Assembly: GCA_001557505.1 (NCBI GenBank)
Contig: LSAX01000004.1
Coordinates: forward strand, 248,001 to 312,000
Length of the DNA: 64,000 nucleotides
Reading direction: 5' to 3'
Origin: Reticulascus tulasneorum
Lineage: Eukaryota > Ascomycota > Sordariomycetes > Glomerellales > Reticulascaceae
The notes under the pieces: model-generated
What the model was told of the DNA's origin: nothing
Seen by the model: the letters and a program-made list of their open reading frames with translations, nothing else
Databases searched by the model: none
Translations under genes and position numbers: made by a program
In this document: positions 11,868-22,837 of the stretch, piece by piece
Position numbering within the stretch: position 1 is the stretch's first letter
Layout of the letters: each line of letters starts with the position of its first letter

Positions 11868-13929
11868 ATGCCTATTTACAGTAAACTGAATGAAGACCTC
11901 AGGGAGGTTGATGTTATTATTGCCGGAGGCATGTTCACCTTCAGTCTACTCTGACTCTCATACCTGTCGACTTTTCTCTTTGAGTATCTACTAATATGTG
12001 TTGCGTGTACAGGAGGTACAGCAGCATGCACCGTAGCCGGACGACTGGCCGCCGCCGATCCGGACCTGTCCATCCTGCTCATCGAAGGTGGCACAAATAA
12101 CTACAATGTCGAGAACATTGTCAACCCAGCTTTCTTCCTCGAGCATCTCGCCCCGACTAGTAAAACCGCAATCTTCTACAAAGGGAACCGATCCAAGCAA
12201 CTCGCTGATCGAGAACCGATTGTGCCGTCCGGTGGCGTCCTGGGCGGAGGATCGTCTATAAACTTCATGATGTTTGTTTTCCTCGCTCAATCGCTGACAG
12301 GAATGAGGACATGGCTGATGATATCAGGTACACGCGAGGACAGCGATCAGACTACGATTCGTGGAACACACCAGGATGGTCCTCAGATGAGCTGCGGCCG
12401 TATTTGAAGAAGGTTAGCTACACCTCTCTCCCAAGAATTCGAGAAGCTCACATATTTTGAAGTTTGAGACATACCATGGTCCTGGTGACGCCGCACATCA
12501 TGGGCAATCCGGACCAGTGAACATCTCTGATGGTGGTTACCGTGCTCAAAGTGCAGAAGATGACTACCTACTTGCAGCAGAGAAAGTTGGCTTTCCTCAA
12601 GTCAAGGATCTTCAAGATCTTGAATCCAATAATGCATTTGGCCGTTGGCTCAGTTACGTCTCCCCGGATGGCAAGCGTCAGGATGCGGCTCACACATTCC
12701 TACACCCCCTTCTTCAAGATGGAAAACACCCCAATCTGCATGTGCTTGTCGAGTCAAAGGTTATCCGAGTCTTGTTTGAGGGCCAGCGTGCGGTCGGCGT
12801 CGAATATACACCGAATTCTGATTATCAGGCCGTCTTGGCAACCACCCAACACCCGAAGTTGTCTGTCAAAGCCCGAAAGATGGTTATTGTGTCTTGTGGA
12901 AGCTGCGGAACCCCAGGCGTGCTTGAAAGATCAGGGCTCGGCAACGCACAGGTCCTTGAGAAGGCGGGTGTGTCCTTGGTTTCTGAACTTCCTGGAGTCG
13001 GCAATGATTACCAAGATCATCACCTGGTTTTGCATTCTTATAAAACGGCCCTAGGTCAAGAGGAAACCATCGACGACATTTTCAGCGGTACTGTTTCCAA
13101 GGAGACTGCCCTAGCCCAAAGTAACAAGAAGCTTGGGTGGAATGGCATTGATCTGGCAGGCAAAGTTCGGCCTACCGAGAATGAAGTCACCGCACTTGGG
13201 CCAGAGTTCAAAGCGGCATGGGACCGGGACTTCAAGAATAACCCAAACAAGCCTCTTGTTCTCATTGCGATGATGAATGGGTGAGAATGAAGCTGTATCT
13301 GATTATCGCAACCACTGACACAAAATAGTTACCTAGGTGACTACTCGGCGGTCGAGCCAGGCCAGTATATCACAACGGCGAATATATCAACATATCCTTA
13401 TTCCCGAGGCCATATTCATATCACCGGCCCCGAGGTGGATTCCCCGCTCGACTTCGACACCGGGTTTCTTAGTGACAATCACGAGTTTGATCTCAAGCAA
13501 CTCGTCTGGGCATACAAGAAAACGCGAGAACTCATGCGCCGCACACGAATGTATCGTGGCGAAGCAGTCAACACTCATCCGAAGTTCCCTGCTGGATCAA
13601 AGGCTGGCATTGTTGATGTCACTGGCGACATCGATATTGACGCTGTCGAGGATCTGGAATACTCCAGCGATGATGACATCGCAATCGAAAAGTTCATACG
13701 CGAGACTCTCAGCTCAACATGGCATTCTCTTGGAACAGCGAAAATGGCACCTCGTAAAGAGCTTGGCGTTGTGGATAAGGATTTGAATGTGTATGGTGTT
13801 CAGGGACTAAAAGTCATTGACCTCAGCATAGCGCCGGGGACCGTTGCTGCGAACACCAACAGCACAGCTTTCATGATTGGCGAAAAGGGAGCAGAAATTG
13901 TTGGAAAAGAGTTGGGACTAAAAGTCTAA
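11868..13929 (+). CDS. GMC oxidoreductase, alcohol-oxidase-like
   Basis: FAD-dependent glucose-methanol-choline family oxidase. Exons 11868-11928, 12013-12271, 12328-12412, 12463-13280 and 13329-13929 give about 607 aa. The dinucleotide-binding motif DVIIAGGGTAACTVAGRLA spans the first intron. That intron begins GCATGT, so it must be a GC-AG intron. GVLGGGSSINFMMYTRGQRS, read across intron 2, is the GMC signature nearest to fungal alcohol (methanol) oxidases. The active-site His lies in STWHSLGTAKM and the partner Asn in NTNSTAFMIGEKGAE. The C-terminus (GKELGLKV) lacks a clear PTS1 tripeptide, unlike peroxisomal methanol oxidase, so a cytosolic location or other targeting is likely. Expected reaction: primary alcohol plus O2 to aldehyde plus H2O2; exact substrate unknown. 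Confidence 0.92.
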
Positions 13930-14619
13930 AGTATGGATAACGTGTATGCTAAGTCTGCAGTTGCTTCGTTTTGGAATTTGCCTGGCTTGAATTCAGCGCA
14001 CATGCCGCTTTGGGAACCGTCCATCTCCAAACACAGTCTTATCGCTCTGCCACTGTTTCAGTGCCGGTCATTCAGTTTGCAATACTTGCAAGGAGGGAGT
14101 TATTGGTGCGTTTGATAGCTAATTTTGGCCAACGGTGGCATTATGGTCGCTTGAAACCTAACAGAGAGAGCACTGTGGCTGAGGAAAGGAGCGAACACAA
14201 CTTGCAGCAATGGAATTGGATTGATACCTTGAATACGTTGATACCGCGCATGCCATCCGTTTTGTCACAGCGATTTCTCACTCGTGTAGCTTTTAAGAAA
14301 TACCCCGGATACGGCGTCGCTCTCCAAGGCACAGTTCTCACGAAAGTGTACTCTGGATGTTGTCACGATGGGAATGGGATGACATTAAAAGTTGCCGACA
14401 TGCAGACCTATGCAGCAGTTAACCTACCCTGTCGCGGTCTCCATCATTGACGACTAAGGGGGTTTCCCCTCTGGCATAGACCGTCCTGCCACTACTATAC
14501 CGAACCTTATGTGTGGCTCGCCTGGCTGCCTTGCCGTGCACCCAACGGCATATTGAGAAGCTCAACTTGTGATACCACAGACTCGATAGGCAGATGCTAC
14601 CAAATGAGTAGGCAAAGAC
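13930..14619. other. Intergenic between convergent genes
   Basis: The GMC gene and the HET gene converge here. An open frame at 13971-14450 is unsupported by any recognised motif. Confidence 0.5.
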
Positions 14620-16686
14620 TCAAGAAATCATCGACCTCTCAAACACTAAGGTGTTGTATTCCCAGCCAAAGAAAATCATGAAGTAGCAAGCGAGATGCGC
14701 CGCCACGCTAGTTCCCCATGAGGAAAATTCCAGGAGTCGTGTAAGTACAGATAAGCCCGCAATTATGAGTAGAAACCACAATGCACGAGTGCTTGGTTTC
14801 GCGAGGGTGGCAAAACGCTGGCTGGCAGTGGTATCTACTTTCAGGTGGCACGAAATAACTTCTCCATCATGCCGCACCAATGCTGGAAGCGAGTTCGCGA
14901 ATAGTGAGGCCCGCAAGTCCACCAACCATAGCGGCAGTGGCGGCTTCTTGGCAAGCACAATATCGACCATGAACATGTTGGTGCCAAACACCGACTCGCG
15001 GCGTACCGTAGCAAACATGGCTCCCTCGTCTCTCTCCAAGATCTTGAACAAGTTAACCGATGCCCTGGTTGGTCCGTGTGGCTCGGCAGCATCGCTATCC
15101 ATAGTAGACCGCTTCACATTGGTAAACCCCTGGCTTGGGACTGCGCACATATAGTAGAATACATGCAGCGTACCACGATGCGAGTATCTCGTCAACATGA
15201 GAATAAATCTATCGCCAGATCCATTGAGCGACCCAAATTCCACGTAGACACGGCTGAGGCCCTTTTTTGGCAAGTATTCCATGTCCTTCAGCACGGCGAC
15301 GCGGGCGGTGAACACATTGGTTTGTGGATAGACAGAGCAAATCTCGAACCCCTCTTCTGGAAGAATGCGGACCAGGATACTGTTTGACTGGGTTTGCCAC
15401 TGGGAGGCAAGTGACGTGGTGCCTCGACCCATGTGTAGGTAAAAGGTCTCGGGATGTGATCTTTGCCACTCCTTGTGGTCGACAAATTCAAGCGCTGGCC
15501 AGCCGCGGTACAACTCATTGCCGGCTGAACGAGCGACCTCGAGTGCCACAATGGTGGCAGGGTCCGTCTTGAGGCAACAGCGCAGCAGAGCATATGGTAG
15601 GCCACGCTTCCCCATAACTAAGGACACTTCTATCTGCAGGCCCTTGTTGGTGACAGCGAATGGTATCCGCCTTGAGCCTATCCTCTTGTCGCTGCTGTTA
15701 TCCACGTCTCCGTCATCCACAGGTATTATATTGCCACTGTTGGCAAACAGCGCGGGCGAGTCGGCGAGAAAACTCCACTCGGCTGCTGCAGGTGGAGAGG
15801 AAGCGGCCGTGGTGACAACCACGCCAGGTCGAGCGGGGCCCGTCGCACTCCATGCCAGCAGCGACATATCGTGCGACCCGCGCATGATCTCCTCTTGAAG
15901 CCTCCTAAATGCGCGTGATCCACCCTCACCATAAACGAGTGGCATGTTAATGCCAAATATTCCCAGGAGGCAGTAGGCCATATCTTCGGGTCGGGTAGTT
16001 CCCCTCCCGGAGGCCCATGACATGCGCTCGGCTGCGCTGGCGCGATACAGACGCGGAAATGCGACAGCATTGGGGCGCGTTGAAGCACCCAGGTAGTAGG
16101 AGTCAACCTTGGTAATACGTTCAAGCAAGGTCGTGATGGCAGCTTTGCTCGCAATCCGACTCCAGTCCGACGCGTAGAAGATGATGCGACGTGGCGCAAG
16201 CAACTCCTGCAGCGTCCATCCTCGCGTAAACCAGCGCGAGGATGCAAACGTCGGAGATTCAACTATGGCAGAGACGGCCGTGTCCTCGTCTGCAAACTCG
16301 GAGGCGATGGCATTGGACGCAGATGACAATGAGGACGAATGGGAGCCGGGGACGTCGACCAAATAGGCGTAACAGATTTCGGCGCGGGCGTACCAGCGGA
16401 ACATAGAGTTTATGGCCTCGGACAGCTCGGCGGAGCTAGACTTATCGATACAACACGTGTCAACCCACAGGTAGTCGAGGCCGTCACGCCTAGCTTGGGC
16501 ACATGCACCGACAATCTTTGAGTATCCGCCATGTCGGTTCACGTCAAGCGTTGCGGCCGAGAAGCGCTGCATGTCCTCGAGACTGACCTCTTGGTCCCCC
16601 CAAGTGTGTGACAGGATGGCATATTTAGGCGCGGCATCCTCAAGAAAGTTCTCAAGCCTGATGACCCGGCAGTCAAGAAGCCGCAT
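14620..16686 (-). CDS. Heterokaryon incompatibility (HET) domain protein
   Basis: Single-exon protein of about 688 aa starting MRLLDCRVIRL. The frame is open a little further upstream, but only a GTG is found there, so I chose the ATG at 16686. The N-terminal third is a HET domain: YAILSHTWGDQEV, the YLWVDTCCIDK block, and RGWTLQELLAPRRI. The C-terminal end holds two hydrophobic segments (WFLLIIAGLSVLTRLL and LACYFMIFFGW), probably transmembrane. HET proteins act in allorecognition and programmed cell death after fusion of unlike hyphae; many genomes carry dozens, and most have no known partner. No NLR or adjacent het-like partner is seen; the right-hand neighbour is a metabolite-repair phosphatase, read divergently. 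Confidence 0.93.
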   Translation of the reverse strand: MRLLDCRVIRLENFLEDAAPKYAILSHTWGDQEVSLEDMQRFSAATLDVNRHGGYSKIVGACAQARRDGLDYLWVDTCCIDKSSSAELSEAINSMFRWYARAEICYAYLVDVPGSHSSSLSSASNAIASEFADEDTAVSAIVESPTFASSRWFTRGWTLQELLAPRRIIFYASDWSRIASKAAITTLLERITKVDSYYLGASTRPNAVAFPRLYRASAAERMSWASGRGTTRPEDMAYCLLGIFGINMPLVYGEGGSRAFRRLQEEIMRGSHDMSLLAWSATGPARPGVVVTTAASSPPAAAEWSFLADSPALFANSGNIIPVDDGDVDNSSDKRIGSRRIPFAVTNKGLQIEVSLVMGKRGLPYALLRCCLKTDPATIVALEVARSAGNELYRGWPALEFVDHKEWQRSHPETFYLHMGRGTTSLASQWQTQSNSILVRILPEEGFEICSVYPQTNVFTARVAVLKDMEYLPKKGLSRVYVEFGSLNGSGDRFILMLTRYSHRGTLHVFYYMCAVPSQGFTNVKRSTMDSDAAEPHGPTRASVNLFKILERDEGAMFATVRRESVFGTNMFMVDIVLAKKPPLPLWLVDLRASLFANSLPALVRHDGEVISCHLKVDTTASQRFATLAKPSTRALWFLLIIAGLSVLTRLLEFSSWGTSVAAHLACYFMIFFGWEYNTLVFERSMIS

Positions 16687-17293
16687 TACTCTGTCAGGTT
16701 TCGAATGCACAATTGCATCGCTTGTCAGACGCGCTGAAAGTGATCAAGGAGTCGCGGTCATCTGGACCTCGCTAGCACAGAGCCCATGGCCAATTCACAT
16801 GGCACATATGGTAGGATGATGAGTCAGGATTGCAGAACGAGGCACACCCGCGTTGTTATTTGCTGATGGTACATTTGAGGTCCCTGATTCTCACTACACG
16901 TTACACGGCTCAACGTCGGCCCAACCTTGGCTCGACCTCGACTTCTACCATATGATTCTCCTTCTACTCAGAACACTGTATCAGCTGAGCATACTGATAG
17001 TCTCTGTACACTCAGTGTTTGAAGGGGATTGAGTGATGGGCGCAATTTATTTCTGTTCCGACCGGAGCCCCAGGCCAATCTGCGTCACGTTTAGGTGTGA
17101 AGGATCTGATTCGCATTAAACAGAATAGCTCAATTTTATTCAATAAACCAATAAGTGAATAATTACTTATTAAACCGGCATATCGGTCTTTCGAAAGTTG
17201 CCCCGCGTTGCAGCTCGCTGCCCCACCACCACCAGGTTTGCTGAAGGCTCAACGCAGCCCGAACAAAAAAAACAAAATTTGTCAGACAACACA
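16687..17293. other. Divergent promoter region
   Basis: Separates the HET gene (-) from the ARMT1-like gene (+). A-T rich stretch with a short inverted repeat (AATAAGT ... ACTTATT) near 17150. No gene. Confidence 0.5.
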
Positions 17294-18995
17294 ATGTCTA
17301 GTAAGACTGTACAGATTATCCTCTAATCGTATTATACTGATACTACTTGTTTACAGCTCCTTACTCAACAGGTGACAAGACGTCTTTTGGTTGGGTCACG
17401 GCACGTGAGCGATGGCCCATCATCATTGTTAGCCTTCCCTTTCCCGATTTGGCCACTGTGTGCCCGTTGCTGACGCGCGATGAAGACAGGCGCAATCGAC
17501 GATGCCTATCGATCGGTATCCCAATGCGAAGATCCAGAAAAGCAAGAGGAGGGAAAGAAGATTGTCGAGGAGCTGGCACGTTTGAAATACGAAGTGCAAC
17601 ATGATCGAGCTCTGACGTATGGGATTTCCCCCCATCCCGACTGATTACATTCTAACGAGCATAGTCCTATTCGAGATGATGGGCTTCCCGATGTGGAGCT
17701 GTACAATAAAGAACTAGAGGAGTTAGGGCCATCGACCTGGCTTAATGTACCGTGGCTTTACTGCGAATGCTACTTGTTCAGGTAAAAGAGCCGGGGAATT
17801 GCCCAGGCCTGGTTGTTATTCACGCTAAGCTAATGGATCAAAGATAGACGCATAAGCACATCATTTAGCCTTTCTAAACATTGGAAGAACTACGATGTCT
17901 TCTCTCGACAAAAAATCAAGACCTTCCGCTCTTCCCGGCCTGCCGTTCTCGAACTCGCTTCCAGATACAAGGAACTAGTGGAGGAGATCCGAAGCAATGA
18001 AAGCAAGACAATGGACAATGAGGCGGACGAGCTTCTCTTTGCCGAGATGTGTGAAGTTTGCCTTTGGGGTAACGCGACGGATTTGTCCCTGTTGACGAGC
18101 TTGACCTACGAGGATATCCAAAAGCTTCAAGGCTCGGCGGCAAGGAAAGCGGCAGAGAAGAATATCTTAGTCAATGATCTCCCCGCCGCATACGAATTGT
18201 TGAGCAAAGCGAAGGCGGAGGGCAAGGAGGAGCGCCGAGTCGATATCGTTCTCGATAACGCTGGATTTGAGCTTTACGTTGACCTCATCTTGGCTGGATA
18301 CCTGCTATCGTCAGGCCTGGCTACGCATGTCGTTCTCCACCCGAAGTCGATTCCCTGGTTCGTCTCGGATGTGCTACCGAGTGATTTTGCTCAGCTATTG
18401 AGTGCCATCGCCGACCCGAAACCCTTCTACGATACTCCATCTGAGGATGAGTTGTTGCAAGGAAAGGTGCCGGAACCGCTGACCGACGCGGACCAAGAGA
18501 ACTTGGCATACCTCTTCCGAGAGTGGAGTACATTTCATGCTGAAGGACAGTTGATCCTTCGTCCCAACAGATTCTGGACACATCCAGGGAGCTACTGGAG
18601 GCTACCCAACGAAGCACAGGATCTACTGGATGATCTTAAGACCAGCGAGCTGGTGATATTCAAAGGAGATTTGAACTACCGAAAACTGACTGGTGATGTA
18701 CATACTTGCTTCAACTTACCTCACAACTCTCATTGTCAAAGCCTGACTGACTTCACTCACTTAGGTGGACTGGGACCCCACAACTCCATTTACGGAGGCG
18801 ATCAAGACGTTGGGTCCAGGCTCGGGTGTCAACATCCTTGCTCTTCGAACCTGCAAGGCAGATGTGGTCGTCAGTCTGAAACCCGGCGAGGACGAGAAGC
18901 TTCGGTCTCTGGACGATGGCGGAGGCGATTCTGGCGCTCGAAAGTGGGCATGGGGAGGCAAATGGGCCGTCGTCTCCTTTTCCGGCGGCAAGTAA
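17294..18995 (+). CDS. DUF89/ARMT1-type damage-control phosphatase
   Basis: Metal-dependent phosphatase of the DUF89 (ARMT1/Hrt2, yeast YMR027W) family, which acts on sugar phosphates such as fructose-1-phosphate and was also described as a protein-glutamate methyltransferase. Six exons: 17294-17300, 17357-17427, 17486-17616, 17665-17781, 17848-18697, 18765-18995; about 468 aa, normal for the family. The first coding exon is only 7 nt (ATG TCT A) and completes MSTPYSTGDKTSFGWVTARERWP with exon 2. Other conserved blocks are TGAIDDAYRSVS, PWLYCECYLFRR, the metal-site motif DNAGFELYVDL, FKGDLNYRKL and the C-terminal RTCKADVVVSL. Probably cytosolic housekeeping metabolite repair. The junctions are well supported because each restores a conserved block. 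Confidence 0.92.
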
Positions 18996-19340
18996 TGCCA
19001 TTTACTTTGTTGGACAATAGCAGTCAAGGGTGGTGTGTCCAATATCCGAGGTCAGCACATAATAGAGGATACAGGAGTGTCTCGATTTCTTATCCTACAT
19101 ACATGATCCCAATCTCCCGTTTTGCTGTAGCCTGATGCTCTAGAATTTGGGCCAGTTTGTAAAATCCGTTTTATTCTCGTGTCTTGGCTGAAGCCAGTCA
19201 GAAGCATTAGCGGCTCCGCCTAGTCAGATCTCACACCTTGACATCAGCAGACAGATTCCATATCACACATCTCCTAGTGAAACAGCAGGGCACAGTTGAT
19301 GGTAGACTCATTCGTAGCTTTGCATTCAATTTAACCTCAA
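18996..19340. other. Intergenic between convergent genes
   Basis: 3' flanks of the ARMT1-like and cysteine-rich protein genes. Nothing else seen. Confidence 0.5.
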
Positions 19341-19982
19341 CTAGACACACATTCCACCACAATCCGCTCCTCCACGATTCGTATCACAGTCATCTCTTGG
19401 ATCATCAATGCACATCTTGCCATCTTTGCACTGGAACGCAGCAAACCCGCCACAAAACGTGGGTTGGACGCAGATTCCAGGCGCATCGCATGCCATCCCA
19501 CATCCCCCAACATAGGGGTCATCGACGCACACATACCCCGTGGGACAGTCCTGTCGCGTGATTCGGAACCCCCCACAGGCTTGATAGGTTGCGGTTGGGA
19601 GTGGTTTCCTCGTGCGGGTGCTTCTTGTCGGCAATGTTGTTGTGCCAGGGCCTACTCTCGAGGTGGTAGCGGCAACAATCGAAGTAGAAGCGCACTTTGT
19701 CGACGACGATATGCCTTTCTTGGGCGCGGTTGTCGCCGTGATGGTTGCAGTAGCAGGAGCAAGGGCGTCGCAGCCTGAGCCCAGGGCTGTGGATGAGGCA
19801 CATTGACCTGGGCAGTTCTCCCCTCGAGTCAAGGGGCATGCTGGATCACTCCAGGAGCAGGTCATGCTTGAGGGACATGGTGCAATCTTGAATCCGCATG
19901 GTCTGCCTTCGTCCCCATCTGCCACGACAGATACCAATAGTAGGGCCTCAGCTAGCCAGGCGGCGAGGCGAATGGTGAGCAT
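19341..19982 (-). CDS. Secreted cysteine-rich protein
   Basis: Single-exon 213-aa protein with an N-terminal signal peptide (MLTIRLAAWLAEALLLVSVVADG). After it comes a Cys-rich block (CGFKIAPCPSSMTCSWSDPAC), a Ser/Thr/Ala-rich linker (about residues 75-130), and a second Cys-rich module with paired CxDDP motifs (GYVCVDDPYVGGCGMACDAP and CIDDPRDDCDTNRGGADCGG). The repeated Cys spacing suggests two or three small disulphide-bonded domains joined by an O-glycosylated linker. Similar small secreted proteins are widespread in Eurotiomycetes and other moulds without a known function; a cell-wall or effector-like role is possible but unproven. Confidence 0.85.
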   Translation of the reverse strand: MLTIRLAAWLAEALLLVSVVADGDEGRPCGFKIAPCPSSMTCSWSDPACPLTRGENCPGQCASSTALGSGCDALAPATATITATTAPKKGISSSTKCASTSIVAATTSRVGPGTTTLPTRSTRTRKPLPTATYQACGGFRITRQDCPTGYVCVDDPYVGGCGMACDAPGICVQPTFCGGFAAFQCKDGKMCIDDPRDDCDTNRGGADCGGMCV

Positions 19983-21148
19983 ATCCGCGGTTGTGACGAG
20001 TGTTCCAAAGGTTATGGTGAATTTAGTAGCGCCTCTGTTGATCTGAATCCAGCTACCCTCGCACCGAGTTGTATGAAGTCGATCTGGATAGTGACCTGGA
20101 GACTTCCTTCCGTTGGGAAAGTAGTCTTACTGTGGGTGCGAGATGTCCCCGTGTTCATGTGAATATATCAACAAACAAGTGAAGACCATCAGTTAATATA
20201 GTTAAGGACCCCGATTGACAGTTACATCTCCACGTCACCTCTGTTCGTACAGCTCGTGTTCCCCGAGCGGGGTCGTTTTCGGTGATCCTCGATCAATCGA
20301 GTTGGCTCCGTCAATTACAGTTTATGGTCACCGCTACCAACTTTGCCCTAGCTTCGTTCCGGGCTTTTTTATAGCTGCCAAGGCTGCCATATTGGGGAAA
20401 AGAGGGCTGGCAATGGATATTTCTGGTTCTCTCTGACCCGGAGCGGCTAAAGTGCTCACGCTGCGAGGATCGATTCAGCCAGGAGCTGTGGCTGGACCCT
20501 TGTTGGGAATGAGAAGGAGATGAAGTTTGGACGGGTCTCCTGCCTGGTGATTTACCCTAGAGAGGCAAGCTAACTTACGCAGGTGCGCAGCTACATGTAA
20601 TGAACACCACGGCCATGTGCAGAAGAGGTTTCACTTACCTCTTCGCTTCGTCCCTTTCATATTTCTCTCGAAAGTATCCTATCCGCTACGGAAGGTCGAT
20701 CTCGGTTAAAGATTTTCGAAGAAACCCCTAGTAGTAAAGGTCTTGATGCCTTCTCCGCTTTATTTAACTCGTCCTGCCAAGAAAAAAGATCTAAATATGG
20801 ATATGTGTCATGGCCGCCATGATGCACAACCCTCGTCAAGGCGGTAGCGATTGGCAGAAAGCACACTAAACTACCTACATCATATCCGAGACACCTAGGA
20901 ACGACGGCACCCACGCCGTGCCACGTAATTCTAATCTTTAAATACGCGGAAGAAGCAGGACATCAGTAAAGGTAGTCGTGGGCGATTTACTCACGAATTA
21001 AACTGGATGCTGGCCGCCTATGGTCCGCGGGACCACGGCGGAGGCAGTATTTAGACTGGAGAATGGGTCATCGGGGTTTATTGCGACCCTATGAACATTG
21101 ATACACGAGGAGTTAATATCAGAGGTGCTTTGATACAATATACGCACT
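19983..21148. other. Intergenic
   Basis: Promoter side of the cysteine-rich gene and 3' flank of the dehydrogenase gene. An 85-codon frame at 20657-20914 (-) has no recognisable content. Confidence 0.5.
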
Positions 21149-22375
21149 CTAAGCCTTGCCATTCATCTTCGTGCTTTTCCCTAGCTTCTGCCTGATCTCG
21201 GCACACACTGCCTCAGTAACCTCTTTGGTGTTGGCCGTGCCACCCAAATCGCAAGTCACAACCCCCCTTTCGCACACGTTCTCAACACACTCCATCAACT
21301 GCTGGCTCGCCTCCTCCTCTCCAAGCCAGGTCAGCATCTCGGCCGCAGTCCAGAATGTCGCCACTGGATTGGCAATGCCTTTTCCAGTGATGTCGAAGGC
21401 AGATCCGTGGATCGGTTCGAACATGGAAGGATTCTCCCGCGACGGGTCTAAATTGGATGTTGGCGCGATACCGATGGAGCCGGCCAGTGCCGCGGCAAGA
21501 TCAGATAAGATATCTGCGTGCTAATCGGATGTTAGAAAGACCAATTTCACTCTTGACGGCCGAGAACGTACCAAATTTGTTGCGACAATGGTATCCAAAG
21601 TCTCTGGCTTCAGCACCATCCTCGTTGTCATCGCATCCACCAGCATCTTGTCGACCGTGACATCTGGGAAATCTTTCGCAACTTCAGCAGCGACCTCATC
21701 CCATAGCACCATGCCATTTCGCTGAGCATTGCTCTTTGTCACGACAGTCAGCAGCTTGCGCGGCCGCTTCTGTGCTGTCTCGAATGCAAATCGCATTAAC
21801 CTCGTTACGCCATGCCTAGTGAAGATGGCGACCTCCGTGGCTGTTTCCCAGGCTCGTCCAACGTGGCTGCGACCGCCTTGCCCGGCGTACTCGCCTTCAC
21901 TGTTTTCGCGGATGATGACCCAGTCCAAGTCGCCCATATTGCAGTTTCGGAGTGGGGACTTGGTGCCGCGGAAGATCTTTGTTGGCCGCACATTTGCATA
22001 TTGTTGAAAGGGCTGGCAGATGGCGAGGCGGAGGCCCCAAAGCGAAATGTGGTCAGGGACATCTAGTATTGTTAGTCATGCATTCTTTGTTGAAGGTTCA
22101 TGATGAAGCGTGCCTGGTGCGCCGACTGCTCCAAAAAGAATAGCGTCGTGCTTCCTTAGCTCATCGAGCCCGCCGTCTGGGATATACTTCCCAGTCTTCT
22201 TGTATTGGTCTGAGCTCCAATCATAGTGTTTAAAGTCAAAGCTGAAAGTCCCAAGACTCTCTGCCAGAGCCCGCAAAACATCAATGCCTGCGGAGATCAC
22301 CTCTGGGCCAATTCCATCGGCCGGGATAGAAGCGATGCTGTAAGTTCGATGCACGGGTAGCGCGCTTGGCGACAT
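21149..22375 (-). CDS. Tartrate dehydrogenase/decarboxylase-type (TtuC/DmlA-like) dehydrogenase
   Basis: NAD-dependent decarboxylating dehydrogenase of the isopropylmalate/isocitrate family. Exons 22375-22114, 22062-21572 and 21520-21149 give about 374 aa, close to bacterial TtuC and DmlA (YeaU). Blocks in order: IPADGIGPEV, LFGAVGAP-DVPDHISLWGLRL (across intron 1), VIIRENSEGEYAGQGGR, VVTKSNAQRNGMVLWDEV, VDAMTTRMVLKPETLDTIVATN, then SNLDPSRENPSMFEPIHGSA. The RENSEGEY and SNLDPSR...FEPIHGSAFD wording is characteristic of the tartrate/D-malate branch rather than leucine biosynthesis. Family enzymes turn meso-tartrate into D-glycerate plus CO2, L-tartrate into oxaloglycolate and D-malate into pyruvate. 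Intron 1 begins GCACGC, so it is a GC-AG intron with a good CTAAC branch point. It is transcribed divergently from a D-glycerate 3-kinase gene, which favours tartrate over malate as substrate. Confidence 0.92.
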
Positions 22376-22837
22376 GATGGATAATGTTTAAGAGACTAGT
22401 TAGATTGCAGAAAACAAGTAAGGAGCAATGTGAAAAGATTTGGAGAGAAACCATCTGGTCTCATCCCTCTTTTGTAGCCATCGCTCAAATGAATGCAAAC
22501 CAGCCGGCTATGCCGTTGTCGCTGCGGGGCATATCCTAGAATCCAGTAGCTGACTCGCCGAAGCTTGGTTGGATGAAGGATGCTGCGGGATTGCGAACCA
22601 CCGTCGGACTTGTCTTAGTCCGGAGTGATGTCCAACCTCGTATGATTTGGGAAGTCTCCCCACATCACGAGTAGCAAGCTGATCTAGAGTGATGCGCCTT
22701 TGAGTAAGGTCATTTTAGAACTATCTCCTGACTACTATGCTTGTGGCAATTCGCATTTCTCATCACAGTGTATCGCAGAAGTAAGTTGACATGCCATACC
22801 ACATATAGGGTCAGTGTCTACAGCAAAGCGCCTCGAG
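22376..22837. other. Bidirectional promoter, dehydrogenase / glycerate kinase
   Basis: About 460 nt between divergent starts. Contains the CGG-N12-CCG element listed separately, close to its middle. Confidence 0.6.
22605..22622 (+). promoter_or_regulatory. CGG-N12-CCG inverted element (site 1)
   Basis: CGGACTTGTCTTAGTCCG, with inverted arms CGGACT/AGTCCG. It lies about 230 nt from each of the two divergent start codons. Inverted CGG triplets at fixed spacing are the classic binding site of dimeric Zn2Cys6 proteins. Spacer CTTGTCTT-like sequence recurs in two other promoters of this block. Confidence 0.6.

Noticed and set aside
279..13929. P450, subtilase and two FAD oxidases as a secondary-metabolite cluster
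   Set aside because: No core synthase (PKS, NRPS, terpene, RiPP precursor) is visible and the genes are widely spaced on two strands.
21149..22375. Dehydrogenase as leucine-pathway isopropylmalate dehydrogenase
   Set aside because: The RENSEGEY and SNLDPSR...FEPIHGSAFD wording and gene context fit the tartrate/D-malate branch better.
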